In this document: in pieces, positions 1-7,161 of the stretch
Numbering within the stretch: position 1 is the first letter of the stretch
Layout: each line of letters starts with the position of its first letter
From: Bacillota bacterium
GTDB taxonomy: Bacteria; Bacillota; Clostridia; Clostridiales; Clostridiaceae
DNA: 15,172 nt
Direction: 5' to 3'
NCBI GenBank assembly: GCA_023399035.1
Contig: JAEWQX010000150.1
Location: 1-15,172, forward strand
Position numbers and translations under genes: made by a program
The notes under the pieces: generated by a model
Database searches by the model: none
What the model was told of the DNA's origin: nothing
Seen by the model: only the letters and a program-made list of their open reading frames with translations

Positions 1-574
1 ATTCACCAACTTCCACATATCCTGCAACGAGAGCATACTTTCTGTATTTTCCTCTTGAATACTTAGTAAGAAGAATCTTATCCTTATTTTTTACTCCTAC
101 AATAACAGCTGGTGCTATTGATGGATACACGATATTTTTACAGCTGCTGCAGCATACTGCCCTTTCCTTATCATACATTTCCATACTGCTTCCGCATATG
201 CTGCAGAATTTATTCTTTGAATACCAGTCATATAGATGCTTCCCAGTAATTCCTCCAAAAGCTGTCCATTGTGGCTTCATTGTCCTGAATACAGAAGTGT
301 TTTCTTTTTGTAAGAATTCATAAGTTTCTTCATTGGCTTCCTTTACCATAAAGAAGTTTATGTCATCTATCTTTAAAAGATGTATTAAATCATCATTAGA
401 AATACTGCATTTAACCTTTAAATCCTTATATTTAGGTATAGAAACATCATCATTGTCTTTTTTCATAAAAACTTCATTACCTTTAAATATCAATATATAA
501 TCTTCATCCTTTACGAATTTATCTTTATTATATGTATTGTCATACCTATGTGGTGAAATTTCCTGTATCTTAAT
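1..574 (-). CDS. nudC: NAD+ diphosphatase (NudC family, Nudix), C-terminus cut by window edge
   Basis: Hydrolyses NAD(H) to NMN(H) and AMP; bacterial NudC can also remove NAD caps from RNA (family knowledge). 191 residues are visible. A zinc ribbon has the exact NudC spacing, C124-x2-C127-x14-C142-x2-C145, with an extra C141. It is followed by the start of the Nudix fold (YPSIAPAVIVGV) and by GYVEVGE, the first residues of the Nudix box; the REUxEE part lies beyond position 1. The reading frame is closed upstream by TGA at 589-587, and no ATG, GTG or TTG occurs before about codon 30. GGAGG at 583-579 sits 4 nt before ATT at 574, so the protein appears to start at AUU (reading MKIQEISPHRYDN). 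A start at the ATG at 466 would lose 36 residues and has no such ribosome binding site. Function is secure; the start is inferred. Confidence 0.88.
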   Translation of the reverse strand, partial: MKIQEISPHRYDNTYNKDKFVKDEDYILIFKGNEVFMKKDNDDVSIPKYKDLKVKCSISNDDLIHLLKIDDINFFMVKEANEETYEFLQKENTSVFRTMKPQWTAFGGITGKHLYDWYSKNKFCSICGSSMEMYDKERAVCCSSCKNIVYPSIAPAVIVGVKNKDKILLTKYSRGKYRKYALVAGYVEVGE

Positions 575-578
575 TTTT

Positions 579-607
579 CCTCCAATTCAAATATACTTTT
601 AATTATA
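579..607 (-). promoter_or_regulatory. nudC -10 box and Shine-Dalgarno
   Basis: A perfect TATAAT lies at 607-602 on the minus strand, and GGAGG at 583-579. No good -35 box is seen 17 bases upstream, so the promoter is only moderately supported. The SD matters because it fixes the translation start next to ATT at 574. Confidence 0.5.
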
Positions 608-642
608 AACTAATTTACATGAAAAATATATGTCCTGCATTT

Positions 643-683
643 ATGATAACCGTTTTACTGTCATGAGGTAATAAATGATAACC
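643..683. repeat. Direct repeat ATGATAACC x2 upstream of nudC
   Basis: Two perfect copies of ATGATAACC (643-651 and 675-683) start 32 bp apart, close to three helical turns, just upstream of the nudC -10 box. The second copy sits in the imperfect palindrome GGTAATAAATGATAACC. It could be an operator for nudC; chance in AT-rich DNA is not excluded. Confidence 0.3.
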
Positions 684-737
684 TATGCTCATATGAATAA
701 ACTTTTCCAATAAGTTTTTATCATATTATGGAATAAA

Positions 738-773
738 TAAAATACAGCCCCAGAATATTATATTCGGGACTGT
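738..773 (-). terminator. Rho-independent terminator of yjdF
   Basis: On the minus strand the hairpin pairs ACAGTCCCGAATA with TATTCTGGGGCTGT (773-744) around a 3-nt loop, with one U-G wobble and one bulge. It is followed by ATTTTATTT. It begins 14 bp after the yjdF stop. Confidence 0.8.
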
Positions 774-787
774 TCTGCTATAATGCT

Positions 788-1219
788 TTAATGGCCTTTA
801 TGTTTTTCTTTTCTCTTTTGTCTTTTTATTTCATACTGCCTCTGTTCTTCAAGTTCCTTTTCTTCCCTGGAACGCTTCCTGTGCTCTATCTTGTTTTCTT
901 CATGCTGTGCCTTTAAGGCAATCTGTGCTTTTGTGCCGATTCCTTTGTTTTGTACTTCCTTGTGTATCATCCTCTGTACTCTCTTTGGATTTTCTTTTTT
1001 TACATGTAATGATTTTTCATTTTCATCATCTTGTAACTCAAGCATCTTAAACTTTAATGAGTAATAATTTCGAAGTACGAAATCATAAACCTCTGCTTCT
1101 TTAGGCTCAGCTCCAAATGTAACCTTGCAGGCCTTGTACTGAGAACCTTCATACCTTTCAAAGACTCCTATCCAAAATGGATTGCTGAAAAGAATAGTAA
1201 GCTTTACTGCATTTATCAT
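788..1219 (-). CDS. yjdF: YjdF family protein (DUF2992)
   Basis: A small protein of 143 aa, the usual size for the YjdF/DUF2992 family. The N-terminal half (MINAVKLTILFSNPFWIGVF and following) is a compact beta-rich region, including the motif EVYDFVLRNYYSLKF. The C-terminal third (about 85-143) is a highly charged Lys/Arg/Glu helix ending in KRKEKHKGH, typical of the family. The biochemical role is unknown; in Firmicutes these genes often lie under a riboswitch for azaaromatic compounds and are suspected of detoxifying them. The start at 1219 is chosen because AGGAGGG at 1232-1226 precedes it with 6-nt spacing. The longer reading frame, to 1309, would translate through the structured leader. 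It lies 149 bp downstream of the arginase-like gene with its own promoter between, and is closed by a good terminator. Confidence 0.85.
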   Translation of the reverse strand: MINAVKLTILFSNPFWIGVFERYEGSQYKACKVTFGAEPKEAEVYDFVLRNYYSLKFKMLELQDDENEKSLHVKKENPKRVQRMIHKEVQNKGIGTKAQIALKAQHEENKIEHRKRSREEKELEEQRQYEIKRQKRKEKHKGH

Positions 1220-1225
1220 AATGTT

Positions 1226-1320
1226 CCCTCCTAGTAAAAAAATATATAGAGAACGGACAACCCAGGAGGGCAGGTTACTGCTATTATAATAATAGGTCCT
1301 GACTACCAACAGGACAGTGT
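1226..1320 (-). ncRNA. yjdF-type riboswitch leader with SD-sequestering platform
   Basis: The leader between promoter and yjdF is strongly structured on the minus strand. GTCCTG (1315-1310) pairs with CAGGAC (1301-1296) around an 8-nt loop. CTATTA (1295-1290) pairs with TAATAG (1286-1281). Then comes CAGTAACCTGCC and CCCTCCT (1270-1264), which is exactly complementary to the gene's Shine-Dalgarno AGGAGGG (1232-1226). That gives a plain translational switch: the anti-SD either pairs with the SD or is held by the upstream fold, for example AACC/GGTT at 1276-1273 and 1262-1259. The yjdF RNA motif, known to bind azaaromatic ligands, is found in front of this gene family. Assignment rests on context plus visible pairing, not a covariance-model match. 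Confidence 0.72.
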
Positions 1321-1336
1321 TTTTATCTCCTTATTT

Positions 1337-1365
1337 ATTATACACATTCCTTTTTATTTTATAAA
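1337..1365 (-). promoter_or_regulatory. Sigma-A promoter for the yjdF leader
   Basis: TATAAT at 1342-1337 and TTTATA at 1365-1360 with a 17-bp spacer. The transcript would start near 1330, just before the riboswitch. The promoter sits between the arginase-like stop codon and the leader, allowing separate control of yjdF. Confidence 0.6.
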
Positions 1366-1367
1366 CA

Positions 1368-2159
1368 TCATGGCTTACAAAATTTACATTCATTTTCTCT
1401 TGCTGCTCTTCTTTCCTTCTTCAGGAATTCAAGAAGTTCTAAATTTGTCATATTATTTTCCTCAATTTCAGCTAGCTTGTCTAATTCACACCTGCATTCA
1501 CCGCATATATCAATTCCAATAACTTTATTCTTGGCAATAATCCTATGGAGGATGCTTTCAAGCTCACTGAGCATCATGTCTCCCTGACTCCAGTTTGTAT
1601 CTATGACTTCTTCACTGAGCACATCCTTGTCTATTGATATATACACAGGATATTCTTCTATTTCACTATTTTCATATTCCCATGTATTGAATTCATCCTT
1701 ATCTATGCACACAATCCTCTCCATATATTTAGGTTCTATAAGTTTCTTTTCCTCCTCACCTACACCGATGAGTATTACGTTTTTAATGAAGCTGTTTTTA
1801 TCAATTGCATTCATCACCCATGAGCCACAGCTCAATATGCTTCCAAACAAAGGCTTCTGCATATCTGAGTGATGGTCAAAGATTACAAGGTTAAAATCCT
1901 CCTGTATCTTTTCCATCCAGAATTCTGAAACATAATGATAATTTCCCGAATCAATAAAATGTATTCCCTTGGGAGATAAATCTGAAATCTGATCTTTTAT
2001 AATTCTTTCAGCCTCTTTATCACAATAACAGCTTGTCCCCTCAATACTGCTGCATTCTATCCAATTTATATTATCATGCTTATAGAAATCTTCCTTTTTA
2101 TAGATGTTGCTGAAATTCATTATTGTTATATATGTATCCTCGTACTTTTTAAAACTCAT
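1368..2159 (-). CDS. Arginase/agmatinase-fold (ureohydrolase) family protein
   Basis: A 263-aa cytosolic hydrolase of the arginase-agmatinase-formimidoylglutamase fold, which uses a Mn pair to hydrolyse C-N bonds of guanidino or related substrates. The metal ligands are visible in order: H75 in GNYHY, D95-H97-D99 in FDHHSD (family DxHxD), and D177-D179 in SIDKDV (family SxDxD). The usual DxxDP continuation is not kept and SDM replaces the common AHxD tail, so this is a divergent subfamily and the substrate cannot be named. Unusual cysteines occur at the end: C219-x2-C222-x-C224 and C258-x2-C261. The start is placed at 2159 because AGGGGG precedes it with suitable spacing, whereas the ATG at 2186 has no ribosome binding site. 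No terminator is seen before the yjdF promoter 35 bp downstream, so read-through into yjdF is possible. Confidence 0.8.
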   Translation of the reverse strand: MSFKKYEDTYITIMNFSNIYKKEDFYKHDNINWIECSSIEGTSCYCDKEAERIIKDQISDLSPKGIHFIDSGNYHYVSEFWMEKIQEDFNLVIFDHHSDMQKPLFGSILSCGSWVMNAIDKNSFIKNVILIGVGEEEKKLIEPKYMERIVCIDKDEFNTWEYENSEIEEYPVYISIDKDVLSEEVIDTNWSQGDMMLSELESILHRIIAKNKVIGIDICGECRCELDKLAEIEENNMTNLELLEFLKKERRAARENECKFCKP

Positions 2160-2201
2160 TCCATTTCCCCCTTTTCTATAAATCATATGGAAAATATCAT
2201 T

Positions 2202-2231
2202 ATTTTATTATATTAAAGATTATATATTCAA
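2202..2231 (-). promoter_or_regulatory. Candidate promoter for the arginase-like gene
   Basis: TTGAAT at 2231-2226 and TAAAAT at 2207-2202 with an 18-bp spacer on the minus strand. The surroundings are AT-rich and contain other TATAAT-like strings, so this is only a candidate. Confidence 0.35.
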
Positions 2232-2324
2232 TATGTGTATTTGTTAATATAGATAATATTTATCTGCCATATATCCTGTAATACTAAATATATTCAGATT
2301 CATAAATATGACTTTTATATACAC

Positions 2325-2366
2325 AAAAAAGCAGCTGTAATACATCTAAAATGTAAAAGCTGCTTT
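2325..2366 (-). terminator. Terminator downstream of the HAD hydrolase gene
   Basis: Outer stem AAAGCAGCT/AGCTGCTTT (2366-2358 with 2336-2328) and inner stem TACAT/ATGTA, followed on the minus strand by a T-run (2330-2325). It lies about 170 bp after the HAD stop, giving an unusually long 3' untranslated region. Confidence 0.75.
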
Positions 2367-2538
2367 CCTGTACTTACATATAATATTTCTATGCTCAGCT
2401 GTAATAATTCACCATACGGCTATTCAGCTGGAATATATTTTTTCAAACTTTTTAATCAACAATGAATATATATACTTTAACTGCTCACCAGCACACATCC
2501 ATAATATGCTCACTTACTCCCTGAAACGTGTCTATATC

Positions 2539-3225
2539 CTATTGTGATAATATGTCCTTCAATTCCTTCAATGAATGTATTGTATACTTAGGAACTATAT
2601 CCGTATCATTGACTGTATTTTCTTTGCATATCCAGCATGTATCTATTCCTGCAAGGTTTCCGCCTTTTATATCTGAAGTCAATGAATCTCCAATAACAAG
2701 AGCTTTTGAAGGGTCAAATCCATCTATGTTTTCTTTCACATGATCAAAGAAAAGACTGGATGGCTTGTTTGCTCCTACAATTTCTGAAATAAAGCATTTT
2801 TCGAAATAGCGGTCTAATCCAGATCCCTTCATTCTAAAATTCTGTGTTTCTCCAATTCCATTTGTTATTACATACAGCTTGTAGTCCTTTTTTAATTCTG
2901 CAAGAACTTCATGAACATATGGCATTTCCTGTATTCCCTTATTTAAATATGAACGGTATGTGTCTTCATAATGTCTTCCATCAACTTTCTTCCCATACAT
3001 CTCCATAAGCTTGGCAAATCTTGTGTTTACAACATCATCAATTGTAGTTTCTCCACGTTCTACAGCCTTCCATAGCTCATGGTTCATTTCCCTATATCTT
3101 TCATACAATTCTTCAGAATATGTCTCCCCTTCATCAATTATTGTATTCTTAAAAGATTCTGCTTCATTTGCATCAAAATCAAGCAGTGTGTTATCTACAT
3201 CAAATAATAATATTTCGTACTTCAT
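2539..3225 (-). CDS. HAD superfamily hydrolase, YjjG/YfnB-type nucleotidase
   Basis: A 228-aa cytosolic haloacid-dehalogenase-fold phosphatase, closest in pattern to the YjjG/YfnB group of pyrimidine-nucleotide 5'-phosphatases, which clean up (also non-canonical) nucleoside monophosphates. All four HAD motifs are present: I, D9-V-D11-N-T13 with D9 as nucleophile; II, T121 in VITNG; III, K154 in GANKPS; IV, GDSLTSD with D180 and D185. Residues 15-90 form the helical cap. The start at 3225 is preferred over the ATG at 3237: GAGG lies 7 nt upstream of it, while the first ATG has only AGGA directly adjacent. The gene has its own extended -10 promoter and its own terminator. The exact substrate is an inference from family resemblance. 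Confidence 0.86.
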   Translation of the reverse strand: MKYEILLFDVDNTLLDFDANEAESFKNTIIDEGETYSEELYERYREMNHELWKAVERGETTIDDVVNTRFAKLMEMYGKKVDGRHYEDTYRSYLNKGIQEMPYVHEVLAELKKDYKLYVITNGIGETQNFRMKGSGLDRYFEKCFISEIVGANKPSSLFFDHVKENIDGFDPSKALVIGDSLTSDIKGGNLAGIDTCWICKENTVNDTDIVPKYTIHSLKELKDILSQ

Positions 3226-3307
3226 TTGTATCCTCATTTCCTATTTTTCTTCTTTTTATTATCTTTTCTGTAAGATTTAAATCTCATTTATACTAAATTG
3301 TATTTCT

Positions 3308-3316
3308 ATTATATCA
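3308..3316 (-). promoter_or_regulatory. Extended -10 promoter of the HAD gene
   Basis: TGATATAAT (3316-3308) is a perfect TGn-TATAAT extended -10 element. The -35 position (about 3331-3336) lacks a good match, as is usual for this promoter class, and overlaps the palindrome at 3333-3358. Confidence 0.55.
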
Positions 3317-3332
3317 AAAAACTTCAACATGA

Positions 3333-3358
3333 ATGTATAAAATTGAACTTTTATACAT
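3333..3358. promoter_or_regulatory. 26-bp palindrome at the HAD promoter, probable operator
   Basis: ATGTATAAAA-TTGAAC-TTTTATACAT: two perfect 10-bp arms with a 6-bp spacer. It covers the -35 position of the extended -10 promoter at 3308-3316 and lies outside the transcript, so a DNA-binding dimer is more likely than an RNA hairpin. The cognate regulator is unknown. Confidence 0.5.
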
Positions 3359-3437
3359 GATTTCTGTCGTTTATAAACTTTTAAAGATTTTAAACGCATT
3401 AAGGACTTCCATTACTCAGCTTATATATATTATTCCA

Positions 3438-3485
3438 TAAAACAGCAGTATTAAAACAGTTATTTAACTATTTCAATACCGCTGT
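3438..3485 (-). terminator. 21-bp hairpin terminator of the chemoreceptor gene
   Basis: On the minus-strand RNA, 21 consecutive base pairs form between 3485-3465 and 3462-3442, including three G-U wobbles, followed by TTTT. On the plus-strand RNA these wobbles would be A-C mismatches, so the structure is built for the minus transcript. It begins about 60 bp after the stop codon at 3547. Confidence 0.75.
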
Positions 3486-3546
3486 ATATTTATTTTTAAG
3501 AAATCTGTCTTAAATAAATCTATTTATTGATTATTTTGAAATCATG

Positions 3547-5586
3547 CTAAATTTTAAATACGCTTATTGATTTTGTAACACTTTCAGACATTGATGTCAA
3601 TTCTTCAGCACTTGTATTTATCTGTTCAAATGCTCTGGCTTGTTCATCTATTGAGCTGTTTATTTCTTCAACTACAGATGCTATTTCCTGTGACTTGCAT
3701 GCAACTTCTTCTGTAAGCCTTAAGACTTCATCTTTTGTGCTGTTTATTGAATCAATATCGCGGCTTATTGTATTTGTTATTGAAATCATGTCATTTACAG
3801 CATATGCCATGCTTTTAAATGAATTGCGTACATCATTATATGCTGAAGACTGCCCTTCATTAAGCTTTTCAGATTCAGCTATTGTCTTCTGCGTATAATC
3901 AACAGTGCTGTTTATAGTATTTATATTTTGAGCTATATTATCTGTAGATTTTTGAACCTGTTCTGAAAGCTGTCTTATTTCCTCTGCAACAATGGCAAAT
4001 CCTTTTCCAGCTTCACCTGCCCTTGCAGATTCAATTGAAGCATTTAATGCTAAAAGGTTTGTCTGTTCAGATATTTCTTCTATTATGTTTATAGTATTTG
4101 AAATATTGTCAACTTGAATGATAAGCTCTTCTACAGATTTCTTTACAGCATTGAAGCTTTCGTTAGACTTAGAGCTTGCCTCCATAAGATATTTAATCTT
4201 TTTCACACTGTCATTTAACGATTCTGCTACTGCTTTTCCCTGTTCCTTCATTTTGCCATTTTCATTTTCAAGGACATCAATGCTCACTCCAAGTTCTGTA
4301 GTCTTGTCACTGCTTATTTGTGAATTTGCAGCCTGATCATTTACGCTTTGTGAAATCATAGATACCTGATTTGTTATTTCACTATTAGATGCACTTACTT
4401 CTTCACTTGTAGCACATAAATTTTCACTTGAGCCTTGAAGATTTTCTACAATATTAGAAGTTCCTGATATCAATTCAGATATTCTTCTTATCATATTATT
4501 GAATCCTGAAGAAAGATCATATATTTCTTTGCTTATATGCGATTCTTCCATCTTTATGGTGAAATCTCCTTCAGAAAGCATTTGAACCTTTTCTGTAATG
4601 TCCACTATTGGAGCGCTGAACTTCTTAGCCATTATATATACTATAGAAATTGATACTAAAAGTAGTAATGCAGCAACTCCCCATAAAATTATTCTTATTT
4701 TAAAAATTGCGCTGAAAATATCACTACATTTTCCTTTAATGAATACTTTCCATCCCAGTCCATCTACCGTTTCATATGCAGCTATATAATCTGTATTATT
4801 ATATTCATATTCCAATACTCCATTTTGTGGCACATTGTTTCCATCTACGCCCGGTACCCCTGAATCTGCAAATGATTTTCCTATAAGTTCATTGTTATCA
4901 TGAAATACAAAATTACCCTGGCTGTCTGTTATAAATCCTTCAAGTCCTTCATTTTCATATTGATGTACAATTGCTTCATAAACACTTGTATCTAAAGCCG
5001 CTGTAATAACTCCTATTTTCTGGCCGTCTTTAGATATAGTCTGTGAAATCATATTAACATTTGCATTTAGTCTGTCAGAATATACAACATCATCAACAAC
5101 CAGTTTATCTCCATTCATTGCACGTTTGAAATATTCACTATCACTGCAGTCATCACCAACAGCATCATCAAATACTGATGAATATATTTTTCCTTCACTG
5201 TTCATTACATATATATTTAATATATCATTTCTGCTGTTTGTTTCATTATAAAACATATCATTAAATTGATGTGATAATTCTGATGCTCTTTCACTTTCGC
5301 CCCTTACTTCATCTAATGAATATTCAAGAAGTTCAAGCAGATCCTGATTTTGAAGGTACATATTTAATTCATTTCTTACCGATTCAAGCTTATAATAAAT
5401 AGTATTATTTATTCCATCTATGCCAGTCAGCAGCTTGCTTTTAGTTGAATTTTTCACTGCTTTTTCACTTTGCACTACTGCTATTTCTGTCAAGCTTACA
5501 ATCGTCATCATTAATAATAATCCTATTGCAATCATCAGCTTAAACTGCAGTGGAATTAGCTTTTTTTCCTTACCTTTATTTTTCAT
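3547..5586 (-). CDS. Methyl-accepting chemotaxis protein with dCache sensor domain
   Basis: A 679-aa transmembrane chemoreceptor that passes ligand occupancy to CheA/CheW. Layout: TM1 about 16-38; extracytoplasmic double-Cache-like region about 40-295, including the segment EYFKRAMNGD; TM2 about 297-319; HAMP about 320-373; cytoplasmic coiled-coil signalling domain about 390-679. The highly conserved hairpin tip EISEQTNLLALNASIESARA starts near residue 504. No CheR-tethering pentapeptide is seen at the C-terminus (ends ISVFKI), as in many clostridial receptors. The start at 5586 has AAAGGTGA upstream. It is a single gene with its own terminator and a possible sigma-D promoter. The ligand cannot be predicted from sequence; dCache receptors often sense small organic molecules. 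Confidence 0.95.
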   Translation of the reverse strand: MKNKGKEKKLIPLQFKLMIAIGLLLMMTIVSLTEIAVVQSEKAVKNSTKSKLLTGIDGINNTIYYKLESVRNELNMYLQNQDLLELLEYSLDEVRGESERASELSHQFNDMFYNETNSRNDILNIYVMNSEGKIYSSVFDDAVGDDCSDSEYFKRAMNGDKLVVDDVVYSDRLNANVNMISQTISKDGQKIGVITAALDTSVYEAIVHQYENEGLEGFITDSQGNFVFHDNNELIGKSFADSGVPGVDGNNVPQNGVLEYEYNNTDYIAAYETVDGLGWKVFIKGKCSDIFSAIFKIRIILWGVAALLLLVSISIVYIMAKKFSAPIVDITEKVQMLSEGDFTIKMEESHISKEIYDLSSGFNNMIRRISELISGTSNIVENLQGSSENLCATSEEVSASNSEITNQVSMISQSVNDQAANSQISSDKTTELGVSIDVLENENGKMKEQGKAVAESLNDSVKKIKYLMEASSKSNESFNAVKKSVEELIIQVDNISNTINIIEEISEQTNLLALNASIESARAGEAGKGFAIVAEEIRQLSEQVQKSTDNIAQNINTINSTVDYTQKTIAESEKLNEGQSSAYNDVRNSFKSMAYAVNDMISITNTISRDIDSINSTKDEVLRLTEEVACKSQEIASVVEEINSSIDEQARAFEQINTSAEELTSMSESVTKSISVFKI

Positions 5587-5624
5587 AACTTCACCTTTCT
5601 TAAATTATTTATAGACAATTCATA

Positions 5625-5652
5625 TTATCGTTCTCTAAATTAGGAACTTAAG
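5625..5652 (-). promoter_or_regulatory. Possible sigma-D (flagellar) promoter of the MCP gene
   Basis: TTAA (within CTTAAG, 5652-5647) followed after 17 bp by CGATAA (5630-5625). The clostridial/Bacillus sigma-D pattern is about TAAA-N15-GCCGATAA, so this matches the core of both boxes. Chemoreceptor genes are a normal part of the sigma-D regulon, which supports the call. The -35 match is partial. Confidence 0.4.
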
Positions 5653-5733
5653 GTTTATAATTAATTTTTCTACAAATAGATACTTATTTTTTATAATTTC
5701 CATCTATAAATTGAGCAACGTTATAATTACTCA

Positions 5734-5784
5734 TAAAAAAAGAAAAGCATTATATGCTTCTATTAAAAGCAATATAATACTTTT
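5734..5784 (-). terminator. Terminator of the cfa gene
   Basis: Stem AAAAGTATTATATTGCTT/AAGCATATAATGCTTTT (5784-5767 with 5759-5743) with one U-G wobble and one bulged T, and a 7-nt loop. It is followed on the minus strand by CTTTTTTTATG. It lies 78 bp after the cfa stop codon. Confidence 0.85.
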
Positions 5785-5861
5785 CATAAATAATACAGAG
5801 TTATAGATATAATTAATGATAATTTATCGTAGTAAATTAAATGTACACTAACAGCCATATA

Positions 5862-7034
5862 TTACTCATACATATAATCTCTTGTCATTGGAATTCTGTC
5901 ATTGACATTCTTGCTGAAAAGAATCTGATGAATATCTATATTGCCGCACTTGAAAGATGCTGCACATGAATTAAGATACATCCTCCACATCCTTATAAAT
6001 GTTTCATCCTTTGTCTTCTTGATTTCATCTAGTGAATTTTCAAAGTTGTCTGCCCAGCACTGCAGTGTTTTTACATAATGTCTCCTCAAGCTTTCAACAT
6101 CTATTATGTGGAACCTTTCCTTTGATATATACTGTATAAGCTCTTGAATTGATGGAACATAGCCTCCAGGAAATATGTACTTATTAATCCAGCTGTTTGT
6201 TCCGCCTTCATCAATATTTGTTATACAGTGAAGAAGAGAAATTCCATTATTATTCAGTAATTTGTTTACAGCGCAGAAATACTCTTCAAGGTGATTCTTG
6301 CCTACATGTTCAAGCATACCTACGCTTACTATCTTATCAAATTTCATGTCTTTTATTTCCCTGTAATCTATAAGCTGGACTTCTGCATAATCTGTGAGAT
6401 TTTCTTCTTCAATTCGCTCACTTGCTTTTTCAAACTGCTGAGTGCTCAATGTTATACCTACTGCTTTTACCTTGTATTTCTTTGCTGCCTGTATTATAAG
6501 ATTTCCCCAGCCGCATCCTATATCAAGCAGTGATTCGCCTTCTTTTAAGTTGAGCTTCTTTAATATATAATCAACCTTATTTTTCTGTGCATCATTCAGT
6601 GAATCGTCTTTATTTTTAAAATATCCGCATGAATATGTCATAGAATCATCAAGCCATAATTTATAAAAATCATTTCCAACATCATAGTGGAATTCTATGT
6701 TTTCCTTGGCTTTCTTAATATTATTTGAAACAGATTTTATTAACTTTGAAGCTTTGCTGCTGCCTAAAAAGCTCTCTGAACTGTTATATAATGATTCTAT
6801 TACATCCTGAATACTGCCATCTATTTCAATCTTCTTGTTCATATATCCTTCACCAAAAGCAATTGATGGATCAGAAAATATTTCACTTTTATGTATAGGT
6901 TCATTCATTATTATCCTGAATTTAGGATTTCCATATCCGTAGGATTCCTTGGTGTTATCCCAGAACACTACTTCAAAAGGATCACTAAAACTATTTTTGA
7001 ACAATGTTCTGTAGAATGTCTTATCTCCAAGCAT
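5862..7034 (-). CDS. cfa: Cyclopropane-fatty-acyl-phospholipid synthase
   Basis: A 390-aa (E. coli 382) SAM-dependent enzyme that methylenates cis double bonds of membrane phospholipid acyl chains to cyclopropane rings, typically in late growth and under acid or solvent stress. The N-terminal lipid-binding part spans about 1-105. The methyltransferase domain has the SAM motif LDIGCGWGN at 160-168. Residues corresponding to the bicarbonate-binding active site of E. coli Cfa are present: C126 (YSCGYF), E232 (MLEHVG), H259 (LLHC) and Y310 (RRHY), with a constant offset of 7 for the last three. PGGYVPS near 279-285 and YLNSCAASF near the C-terminus are further family signatures. The start at 7034 has GAGGT 7-9 nt upstream. 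It is monocistronic with its own terminator and a good upstream promoter. Confidence 0.95.
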   Translation of the reverse strand: MLGDKTFYRTLFKNSFSDPFEVVFWDNTKESYGYGNPKFRIIMNEPIHKSEIFSDPSIAFGEGYMNKKIEIDGSIQDVIESLYNSSESFLGSSKASKLIKSVSNNIKKAKENIEFHYDVGNDFYKLWLDDSMTYSCGYFKNKDDSLNDAQKNKVDYILKKLNLKEGESLLDIGCGWGNLIIQAAKKYKVKAVGITLSTQQFEKASERIEEENLTDYAEVQLIDYREIKDMKFDKIVSVGMLEHVGKNHLEEYFCAVNKLLNNNGISLLHCITNIDEGGTNSWINKYIFPGGYVPSIQELIQYISKERFHIIDVESLRRHYVKTLQCWADNFENSLDEIKKTKDETFIRMWRMYLNSCAASFKCGNIDIHQILFSKNVNDRIPMTRDYMYE

Positions 7035-7161
7035 AACTTCTACCTCATTTCTTTTATTATGTTATTTTATCAAAATAAACTTATAATTTTTATACTTTAT
7101 AAATTTCTACCTATATAATATTTATCACCAGTTTTTATCAATCTATACATATGTTTTATAA

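Larger units (their letters stand above)
2187..2538. other. 352-bp intergenic region
   Basis: Holds the candidate promoter of the arginase-like gene (2202-2231) and the terminator of the HAD gene (2325-2366). The 170 bp between that hairpin and the HAD stop codon (2367-2538) has no open frame with a ribosome binding site on either strand and no other structure I recognise. Confidence 0.6.
3238..3546. other. 309-bp intergenic region between HAD and MCP genes
   Basis: Contains the HAD promoter and palindrome (3308-3358) and the long terminator of the chemoreceptor gene (3438-3485). Nothing coding is seen. Confidence 0.6.

Noticed and set aside
1220..1309. N-terminal extension of YjdF by 30 codons
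   Set aside because: It would translate the riboswitch fold; the strong SD and family-like N-terminus point to 1219.
1603..1872. Plus-strand frames opposite the arginase-like, HAD, MCP, Cfa and MATE genes
   Set aside because: They are antisense shadows of well-supported minus-strand genes, rich in Ser/Leu/Ile, without ribosome binding sites.
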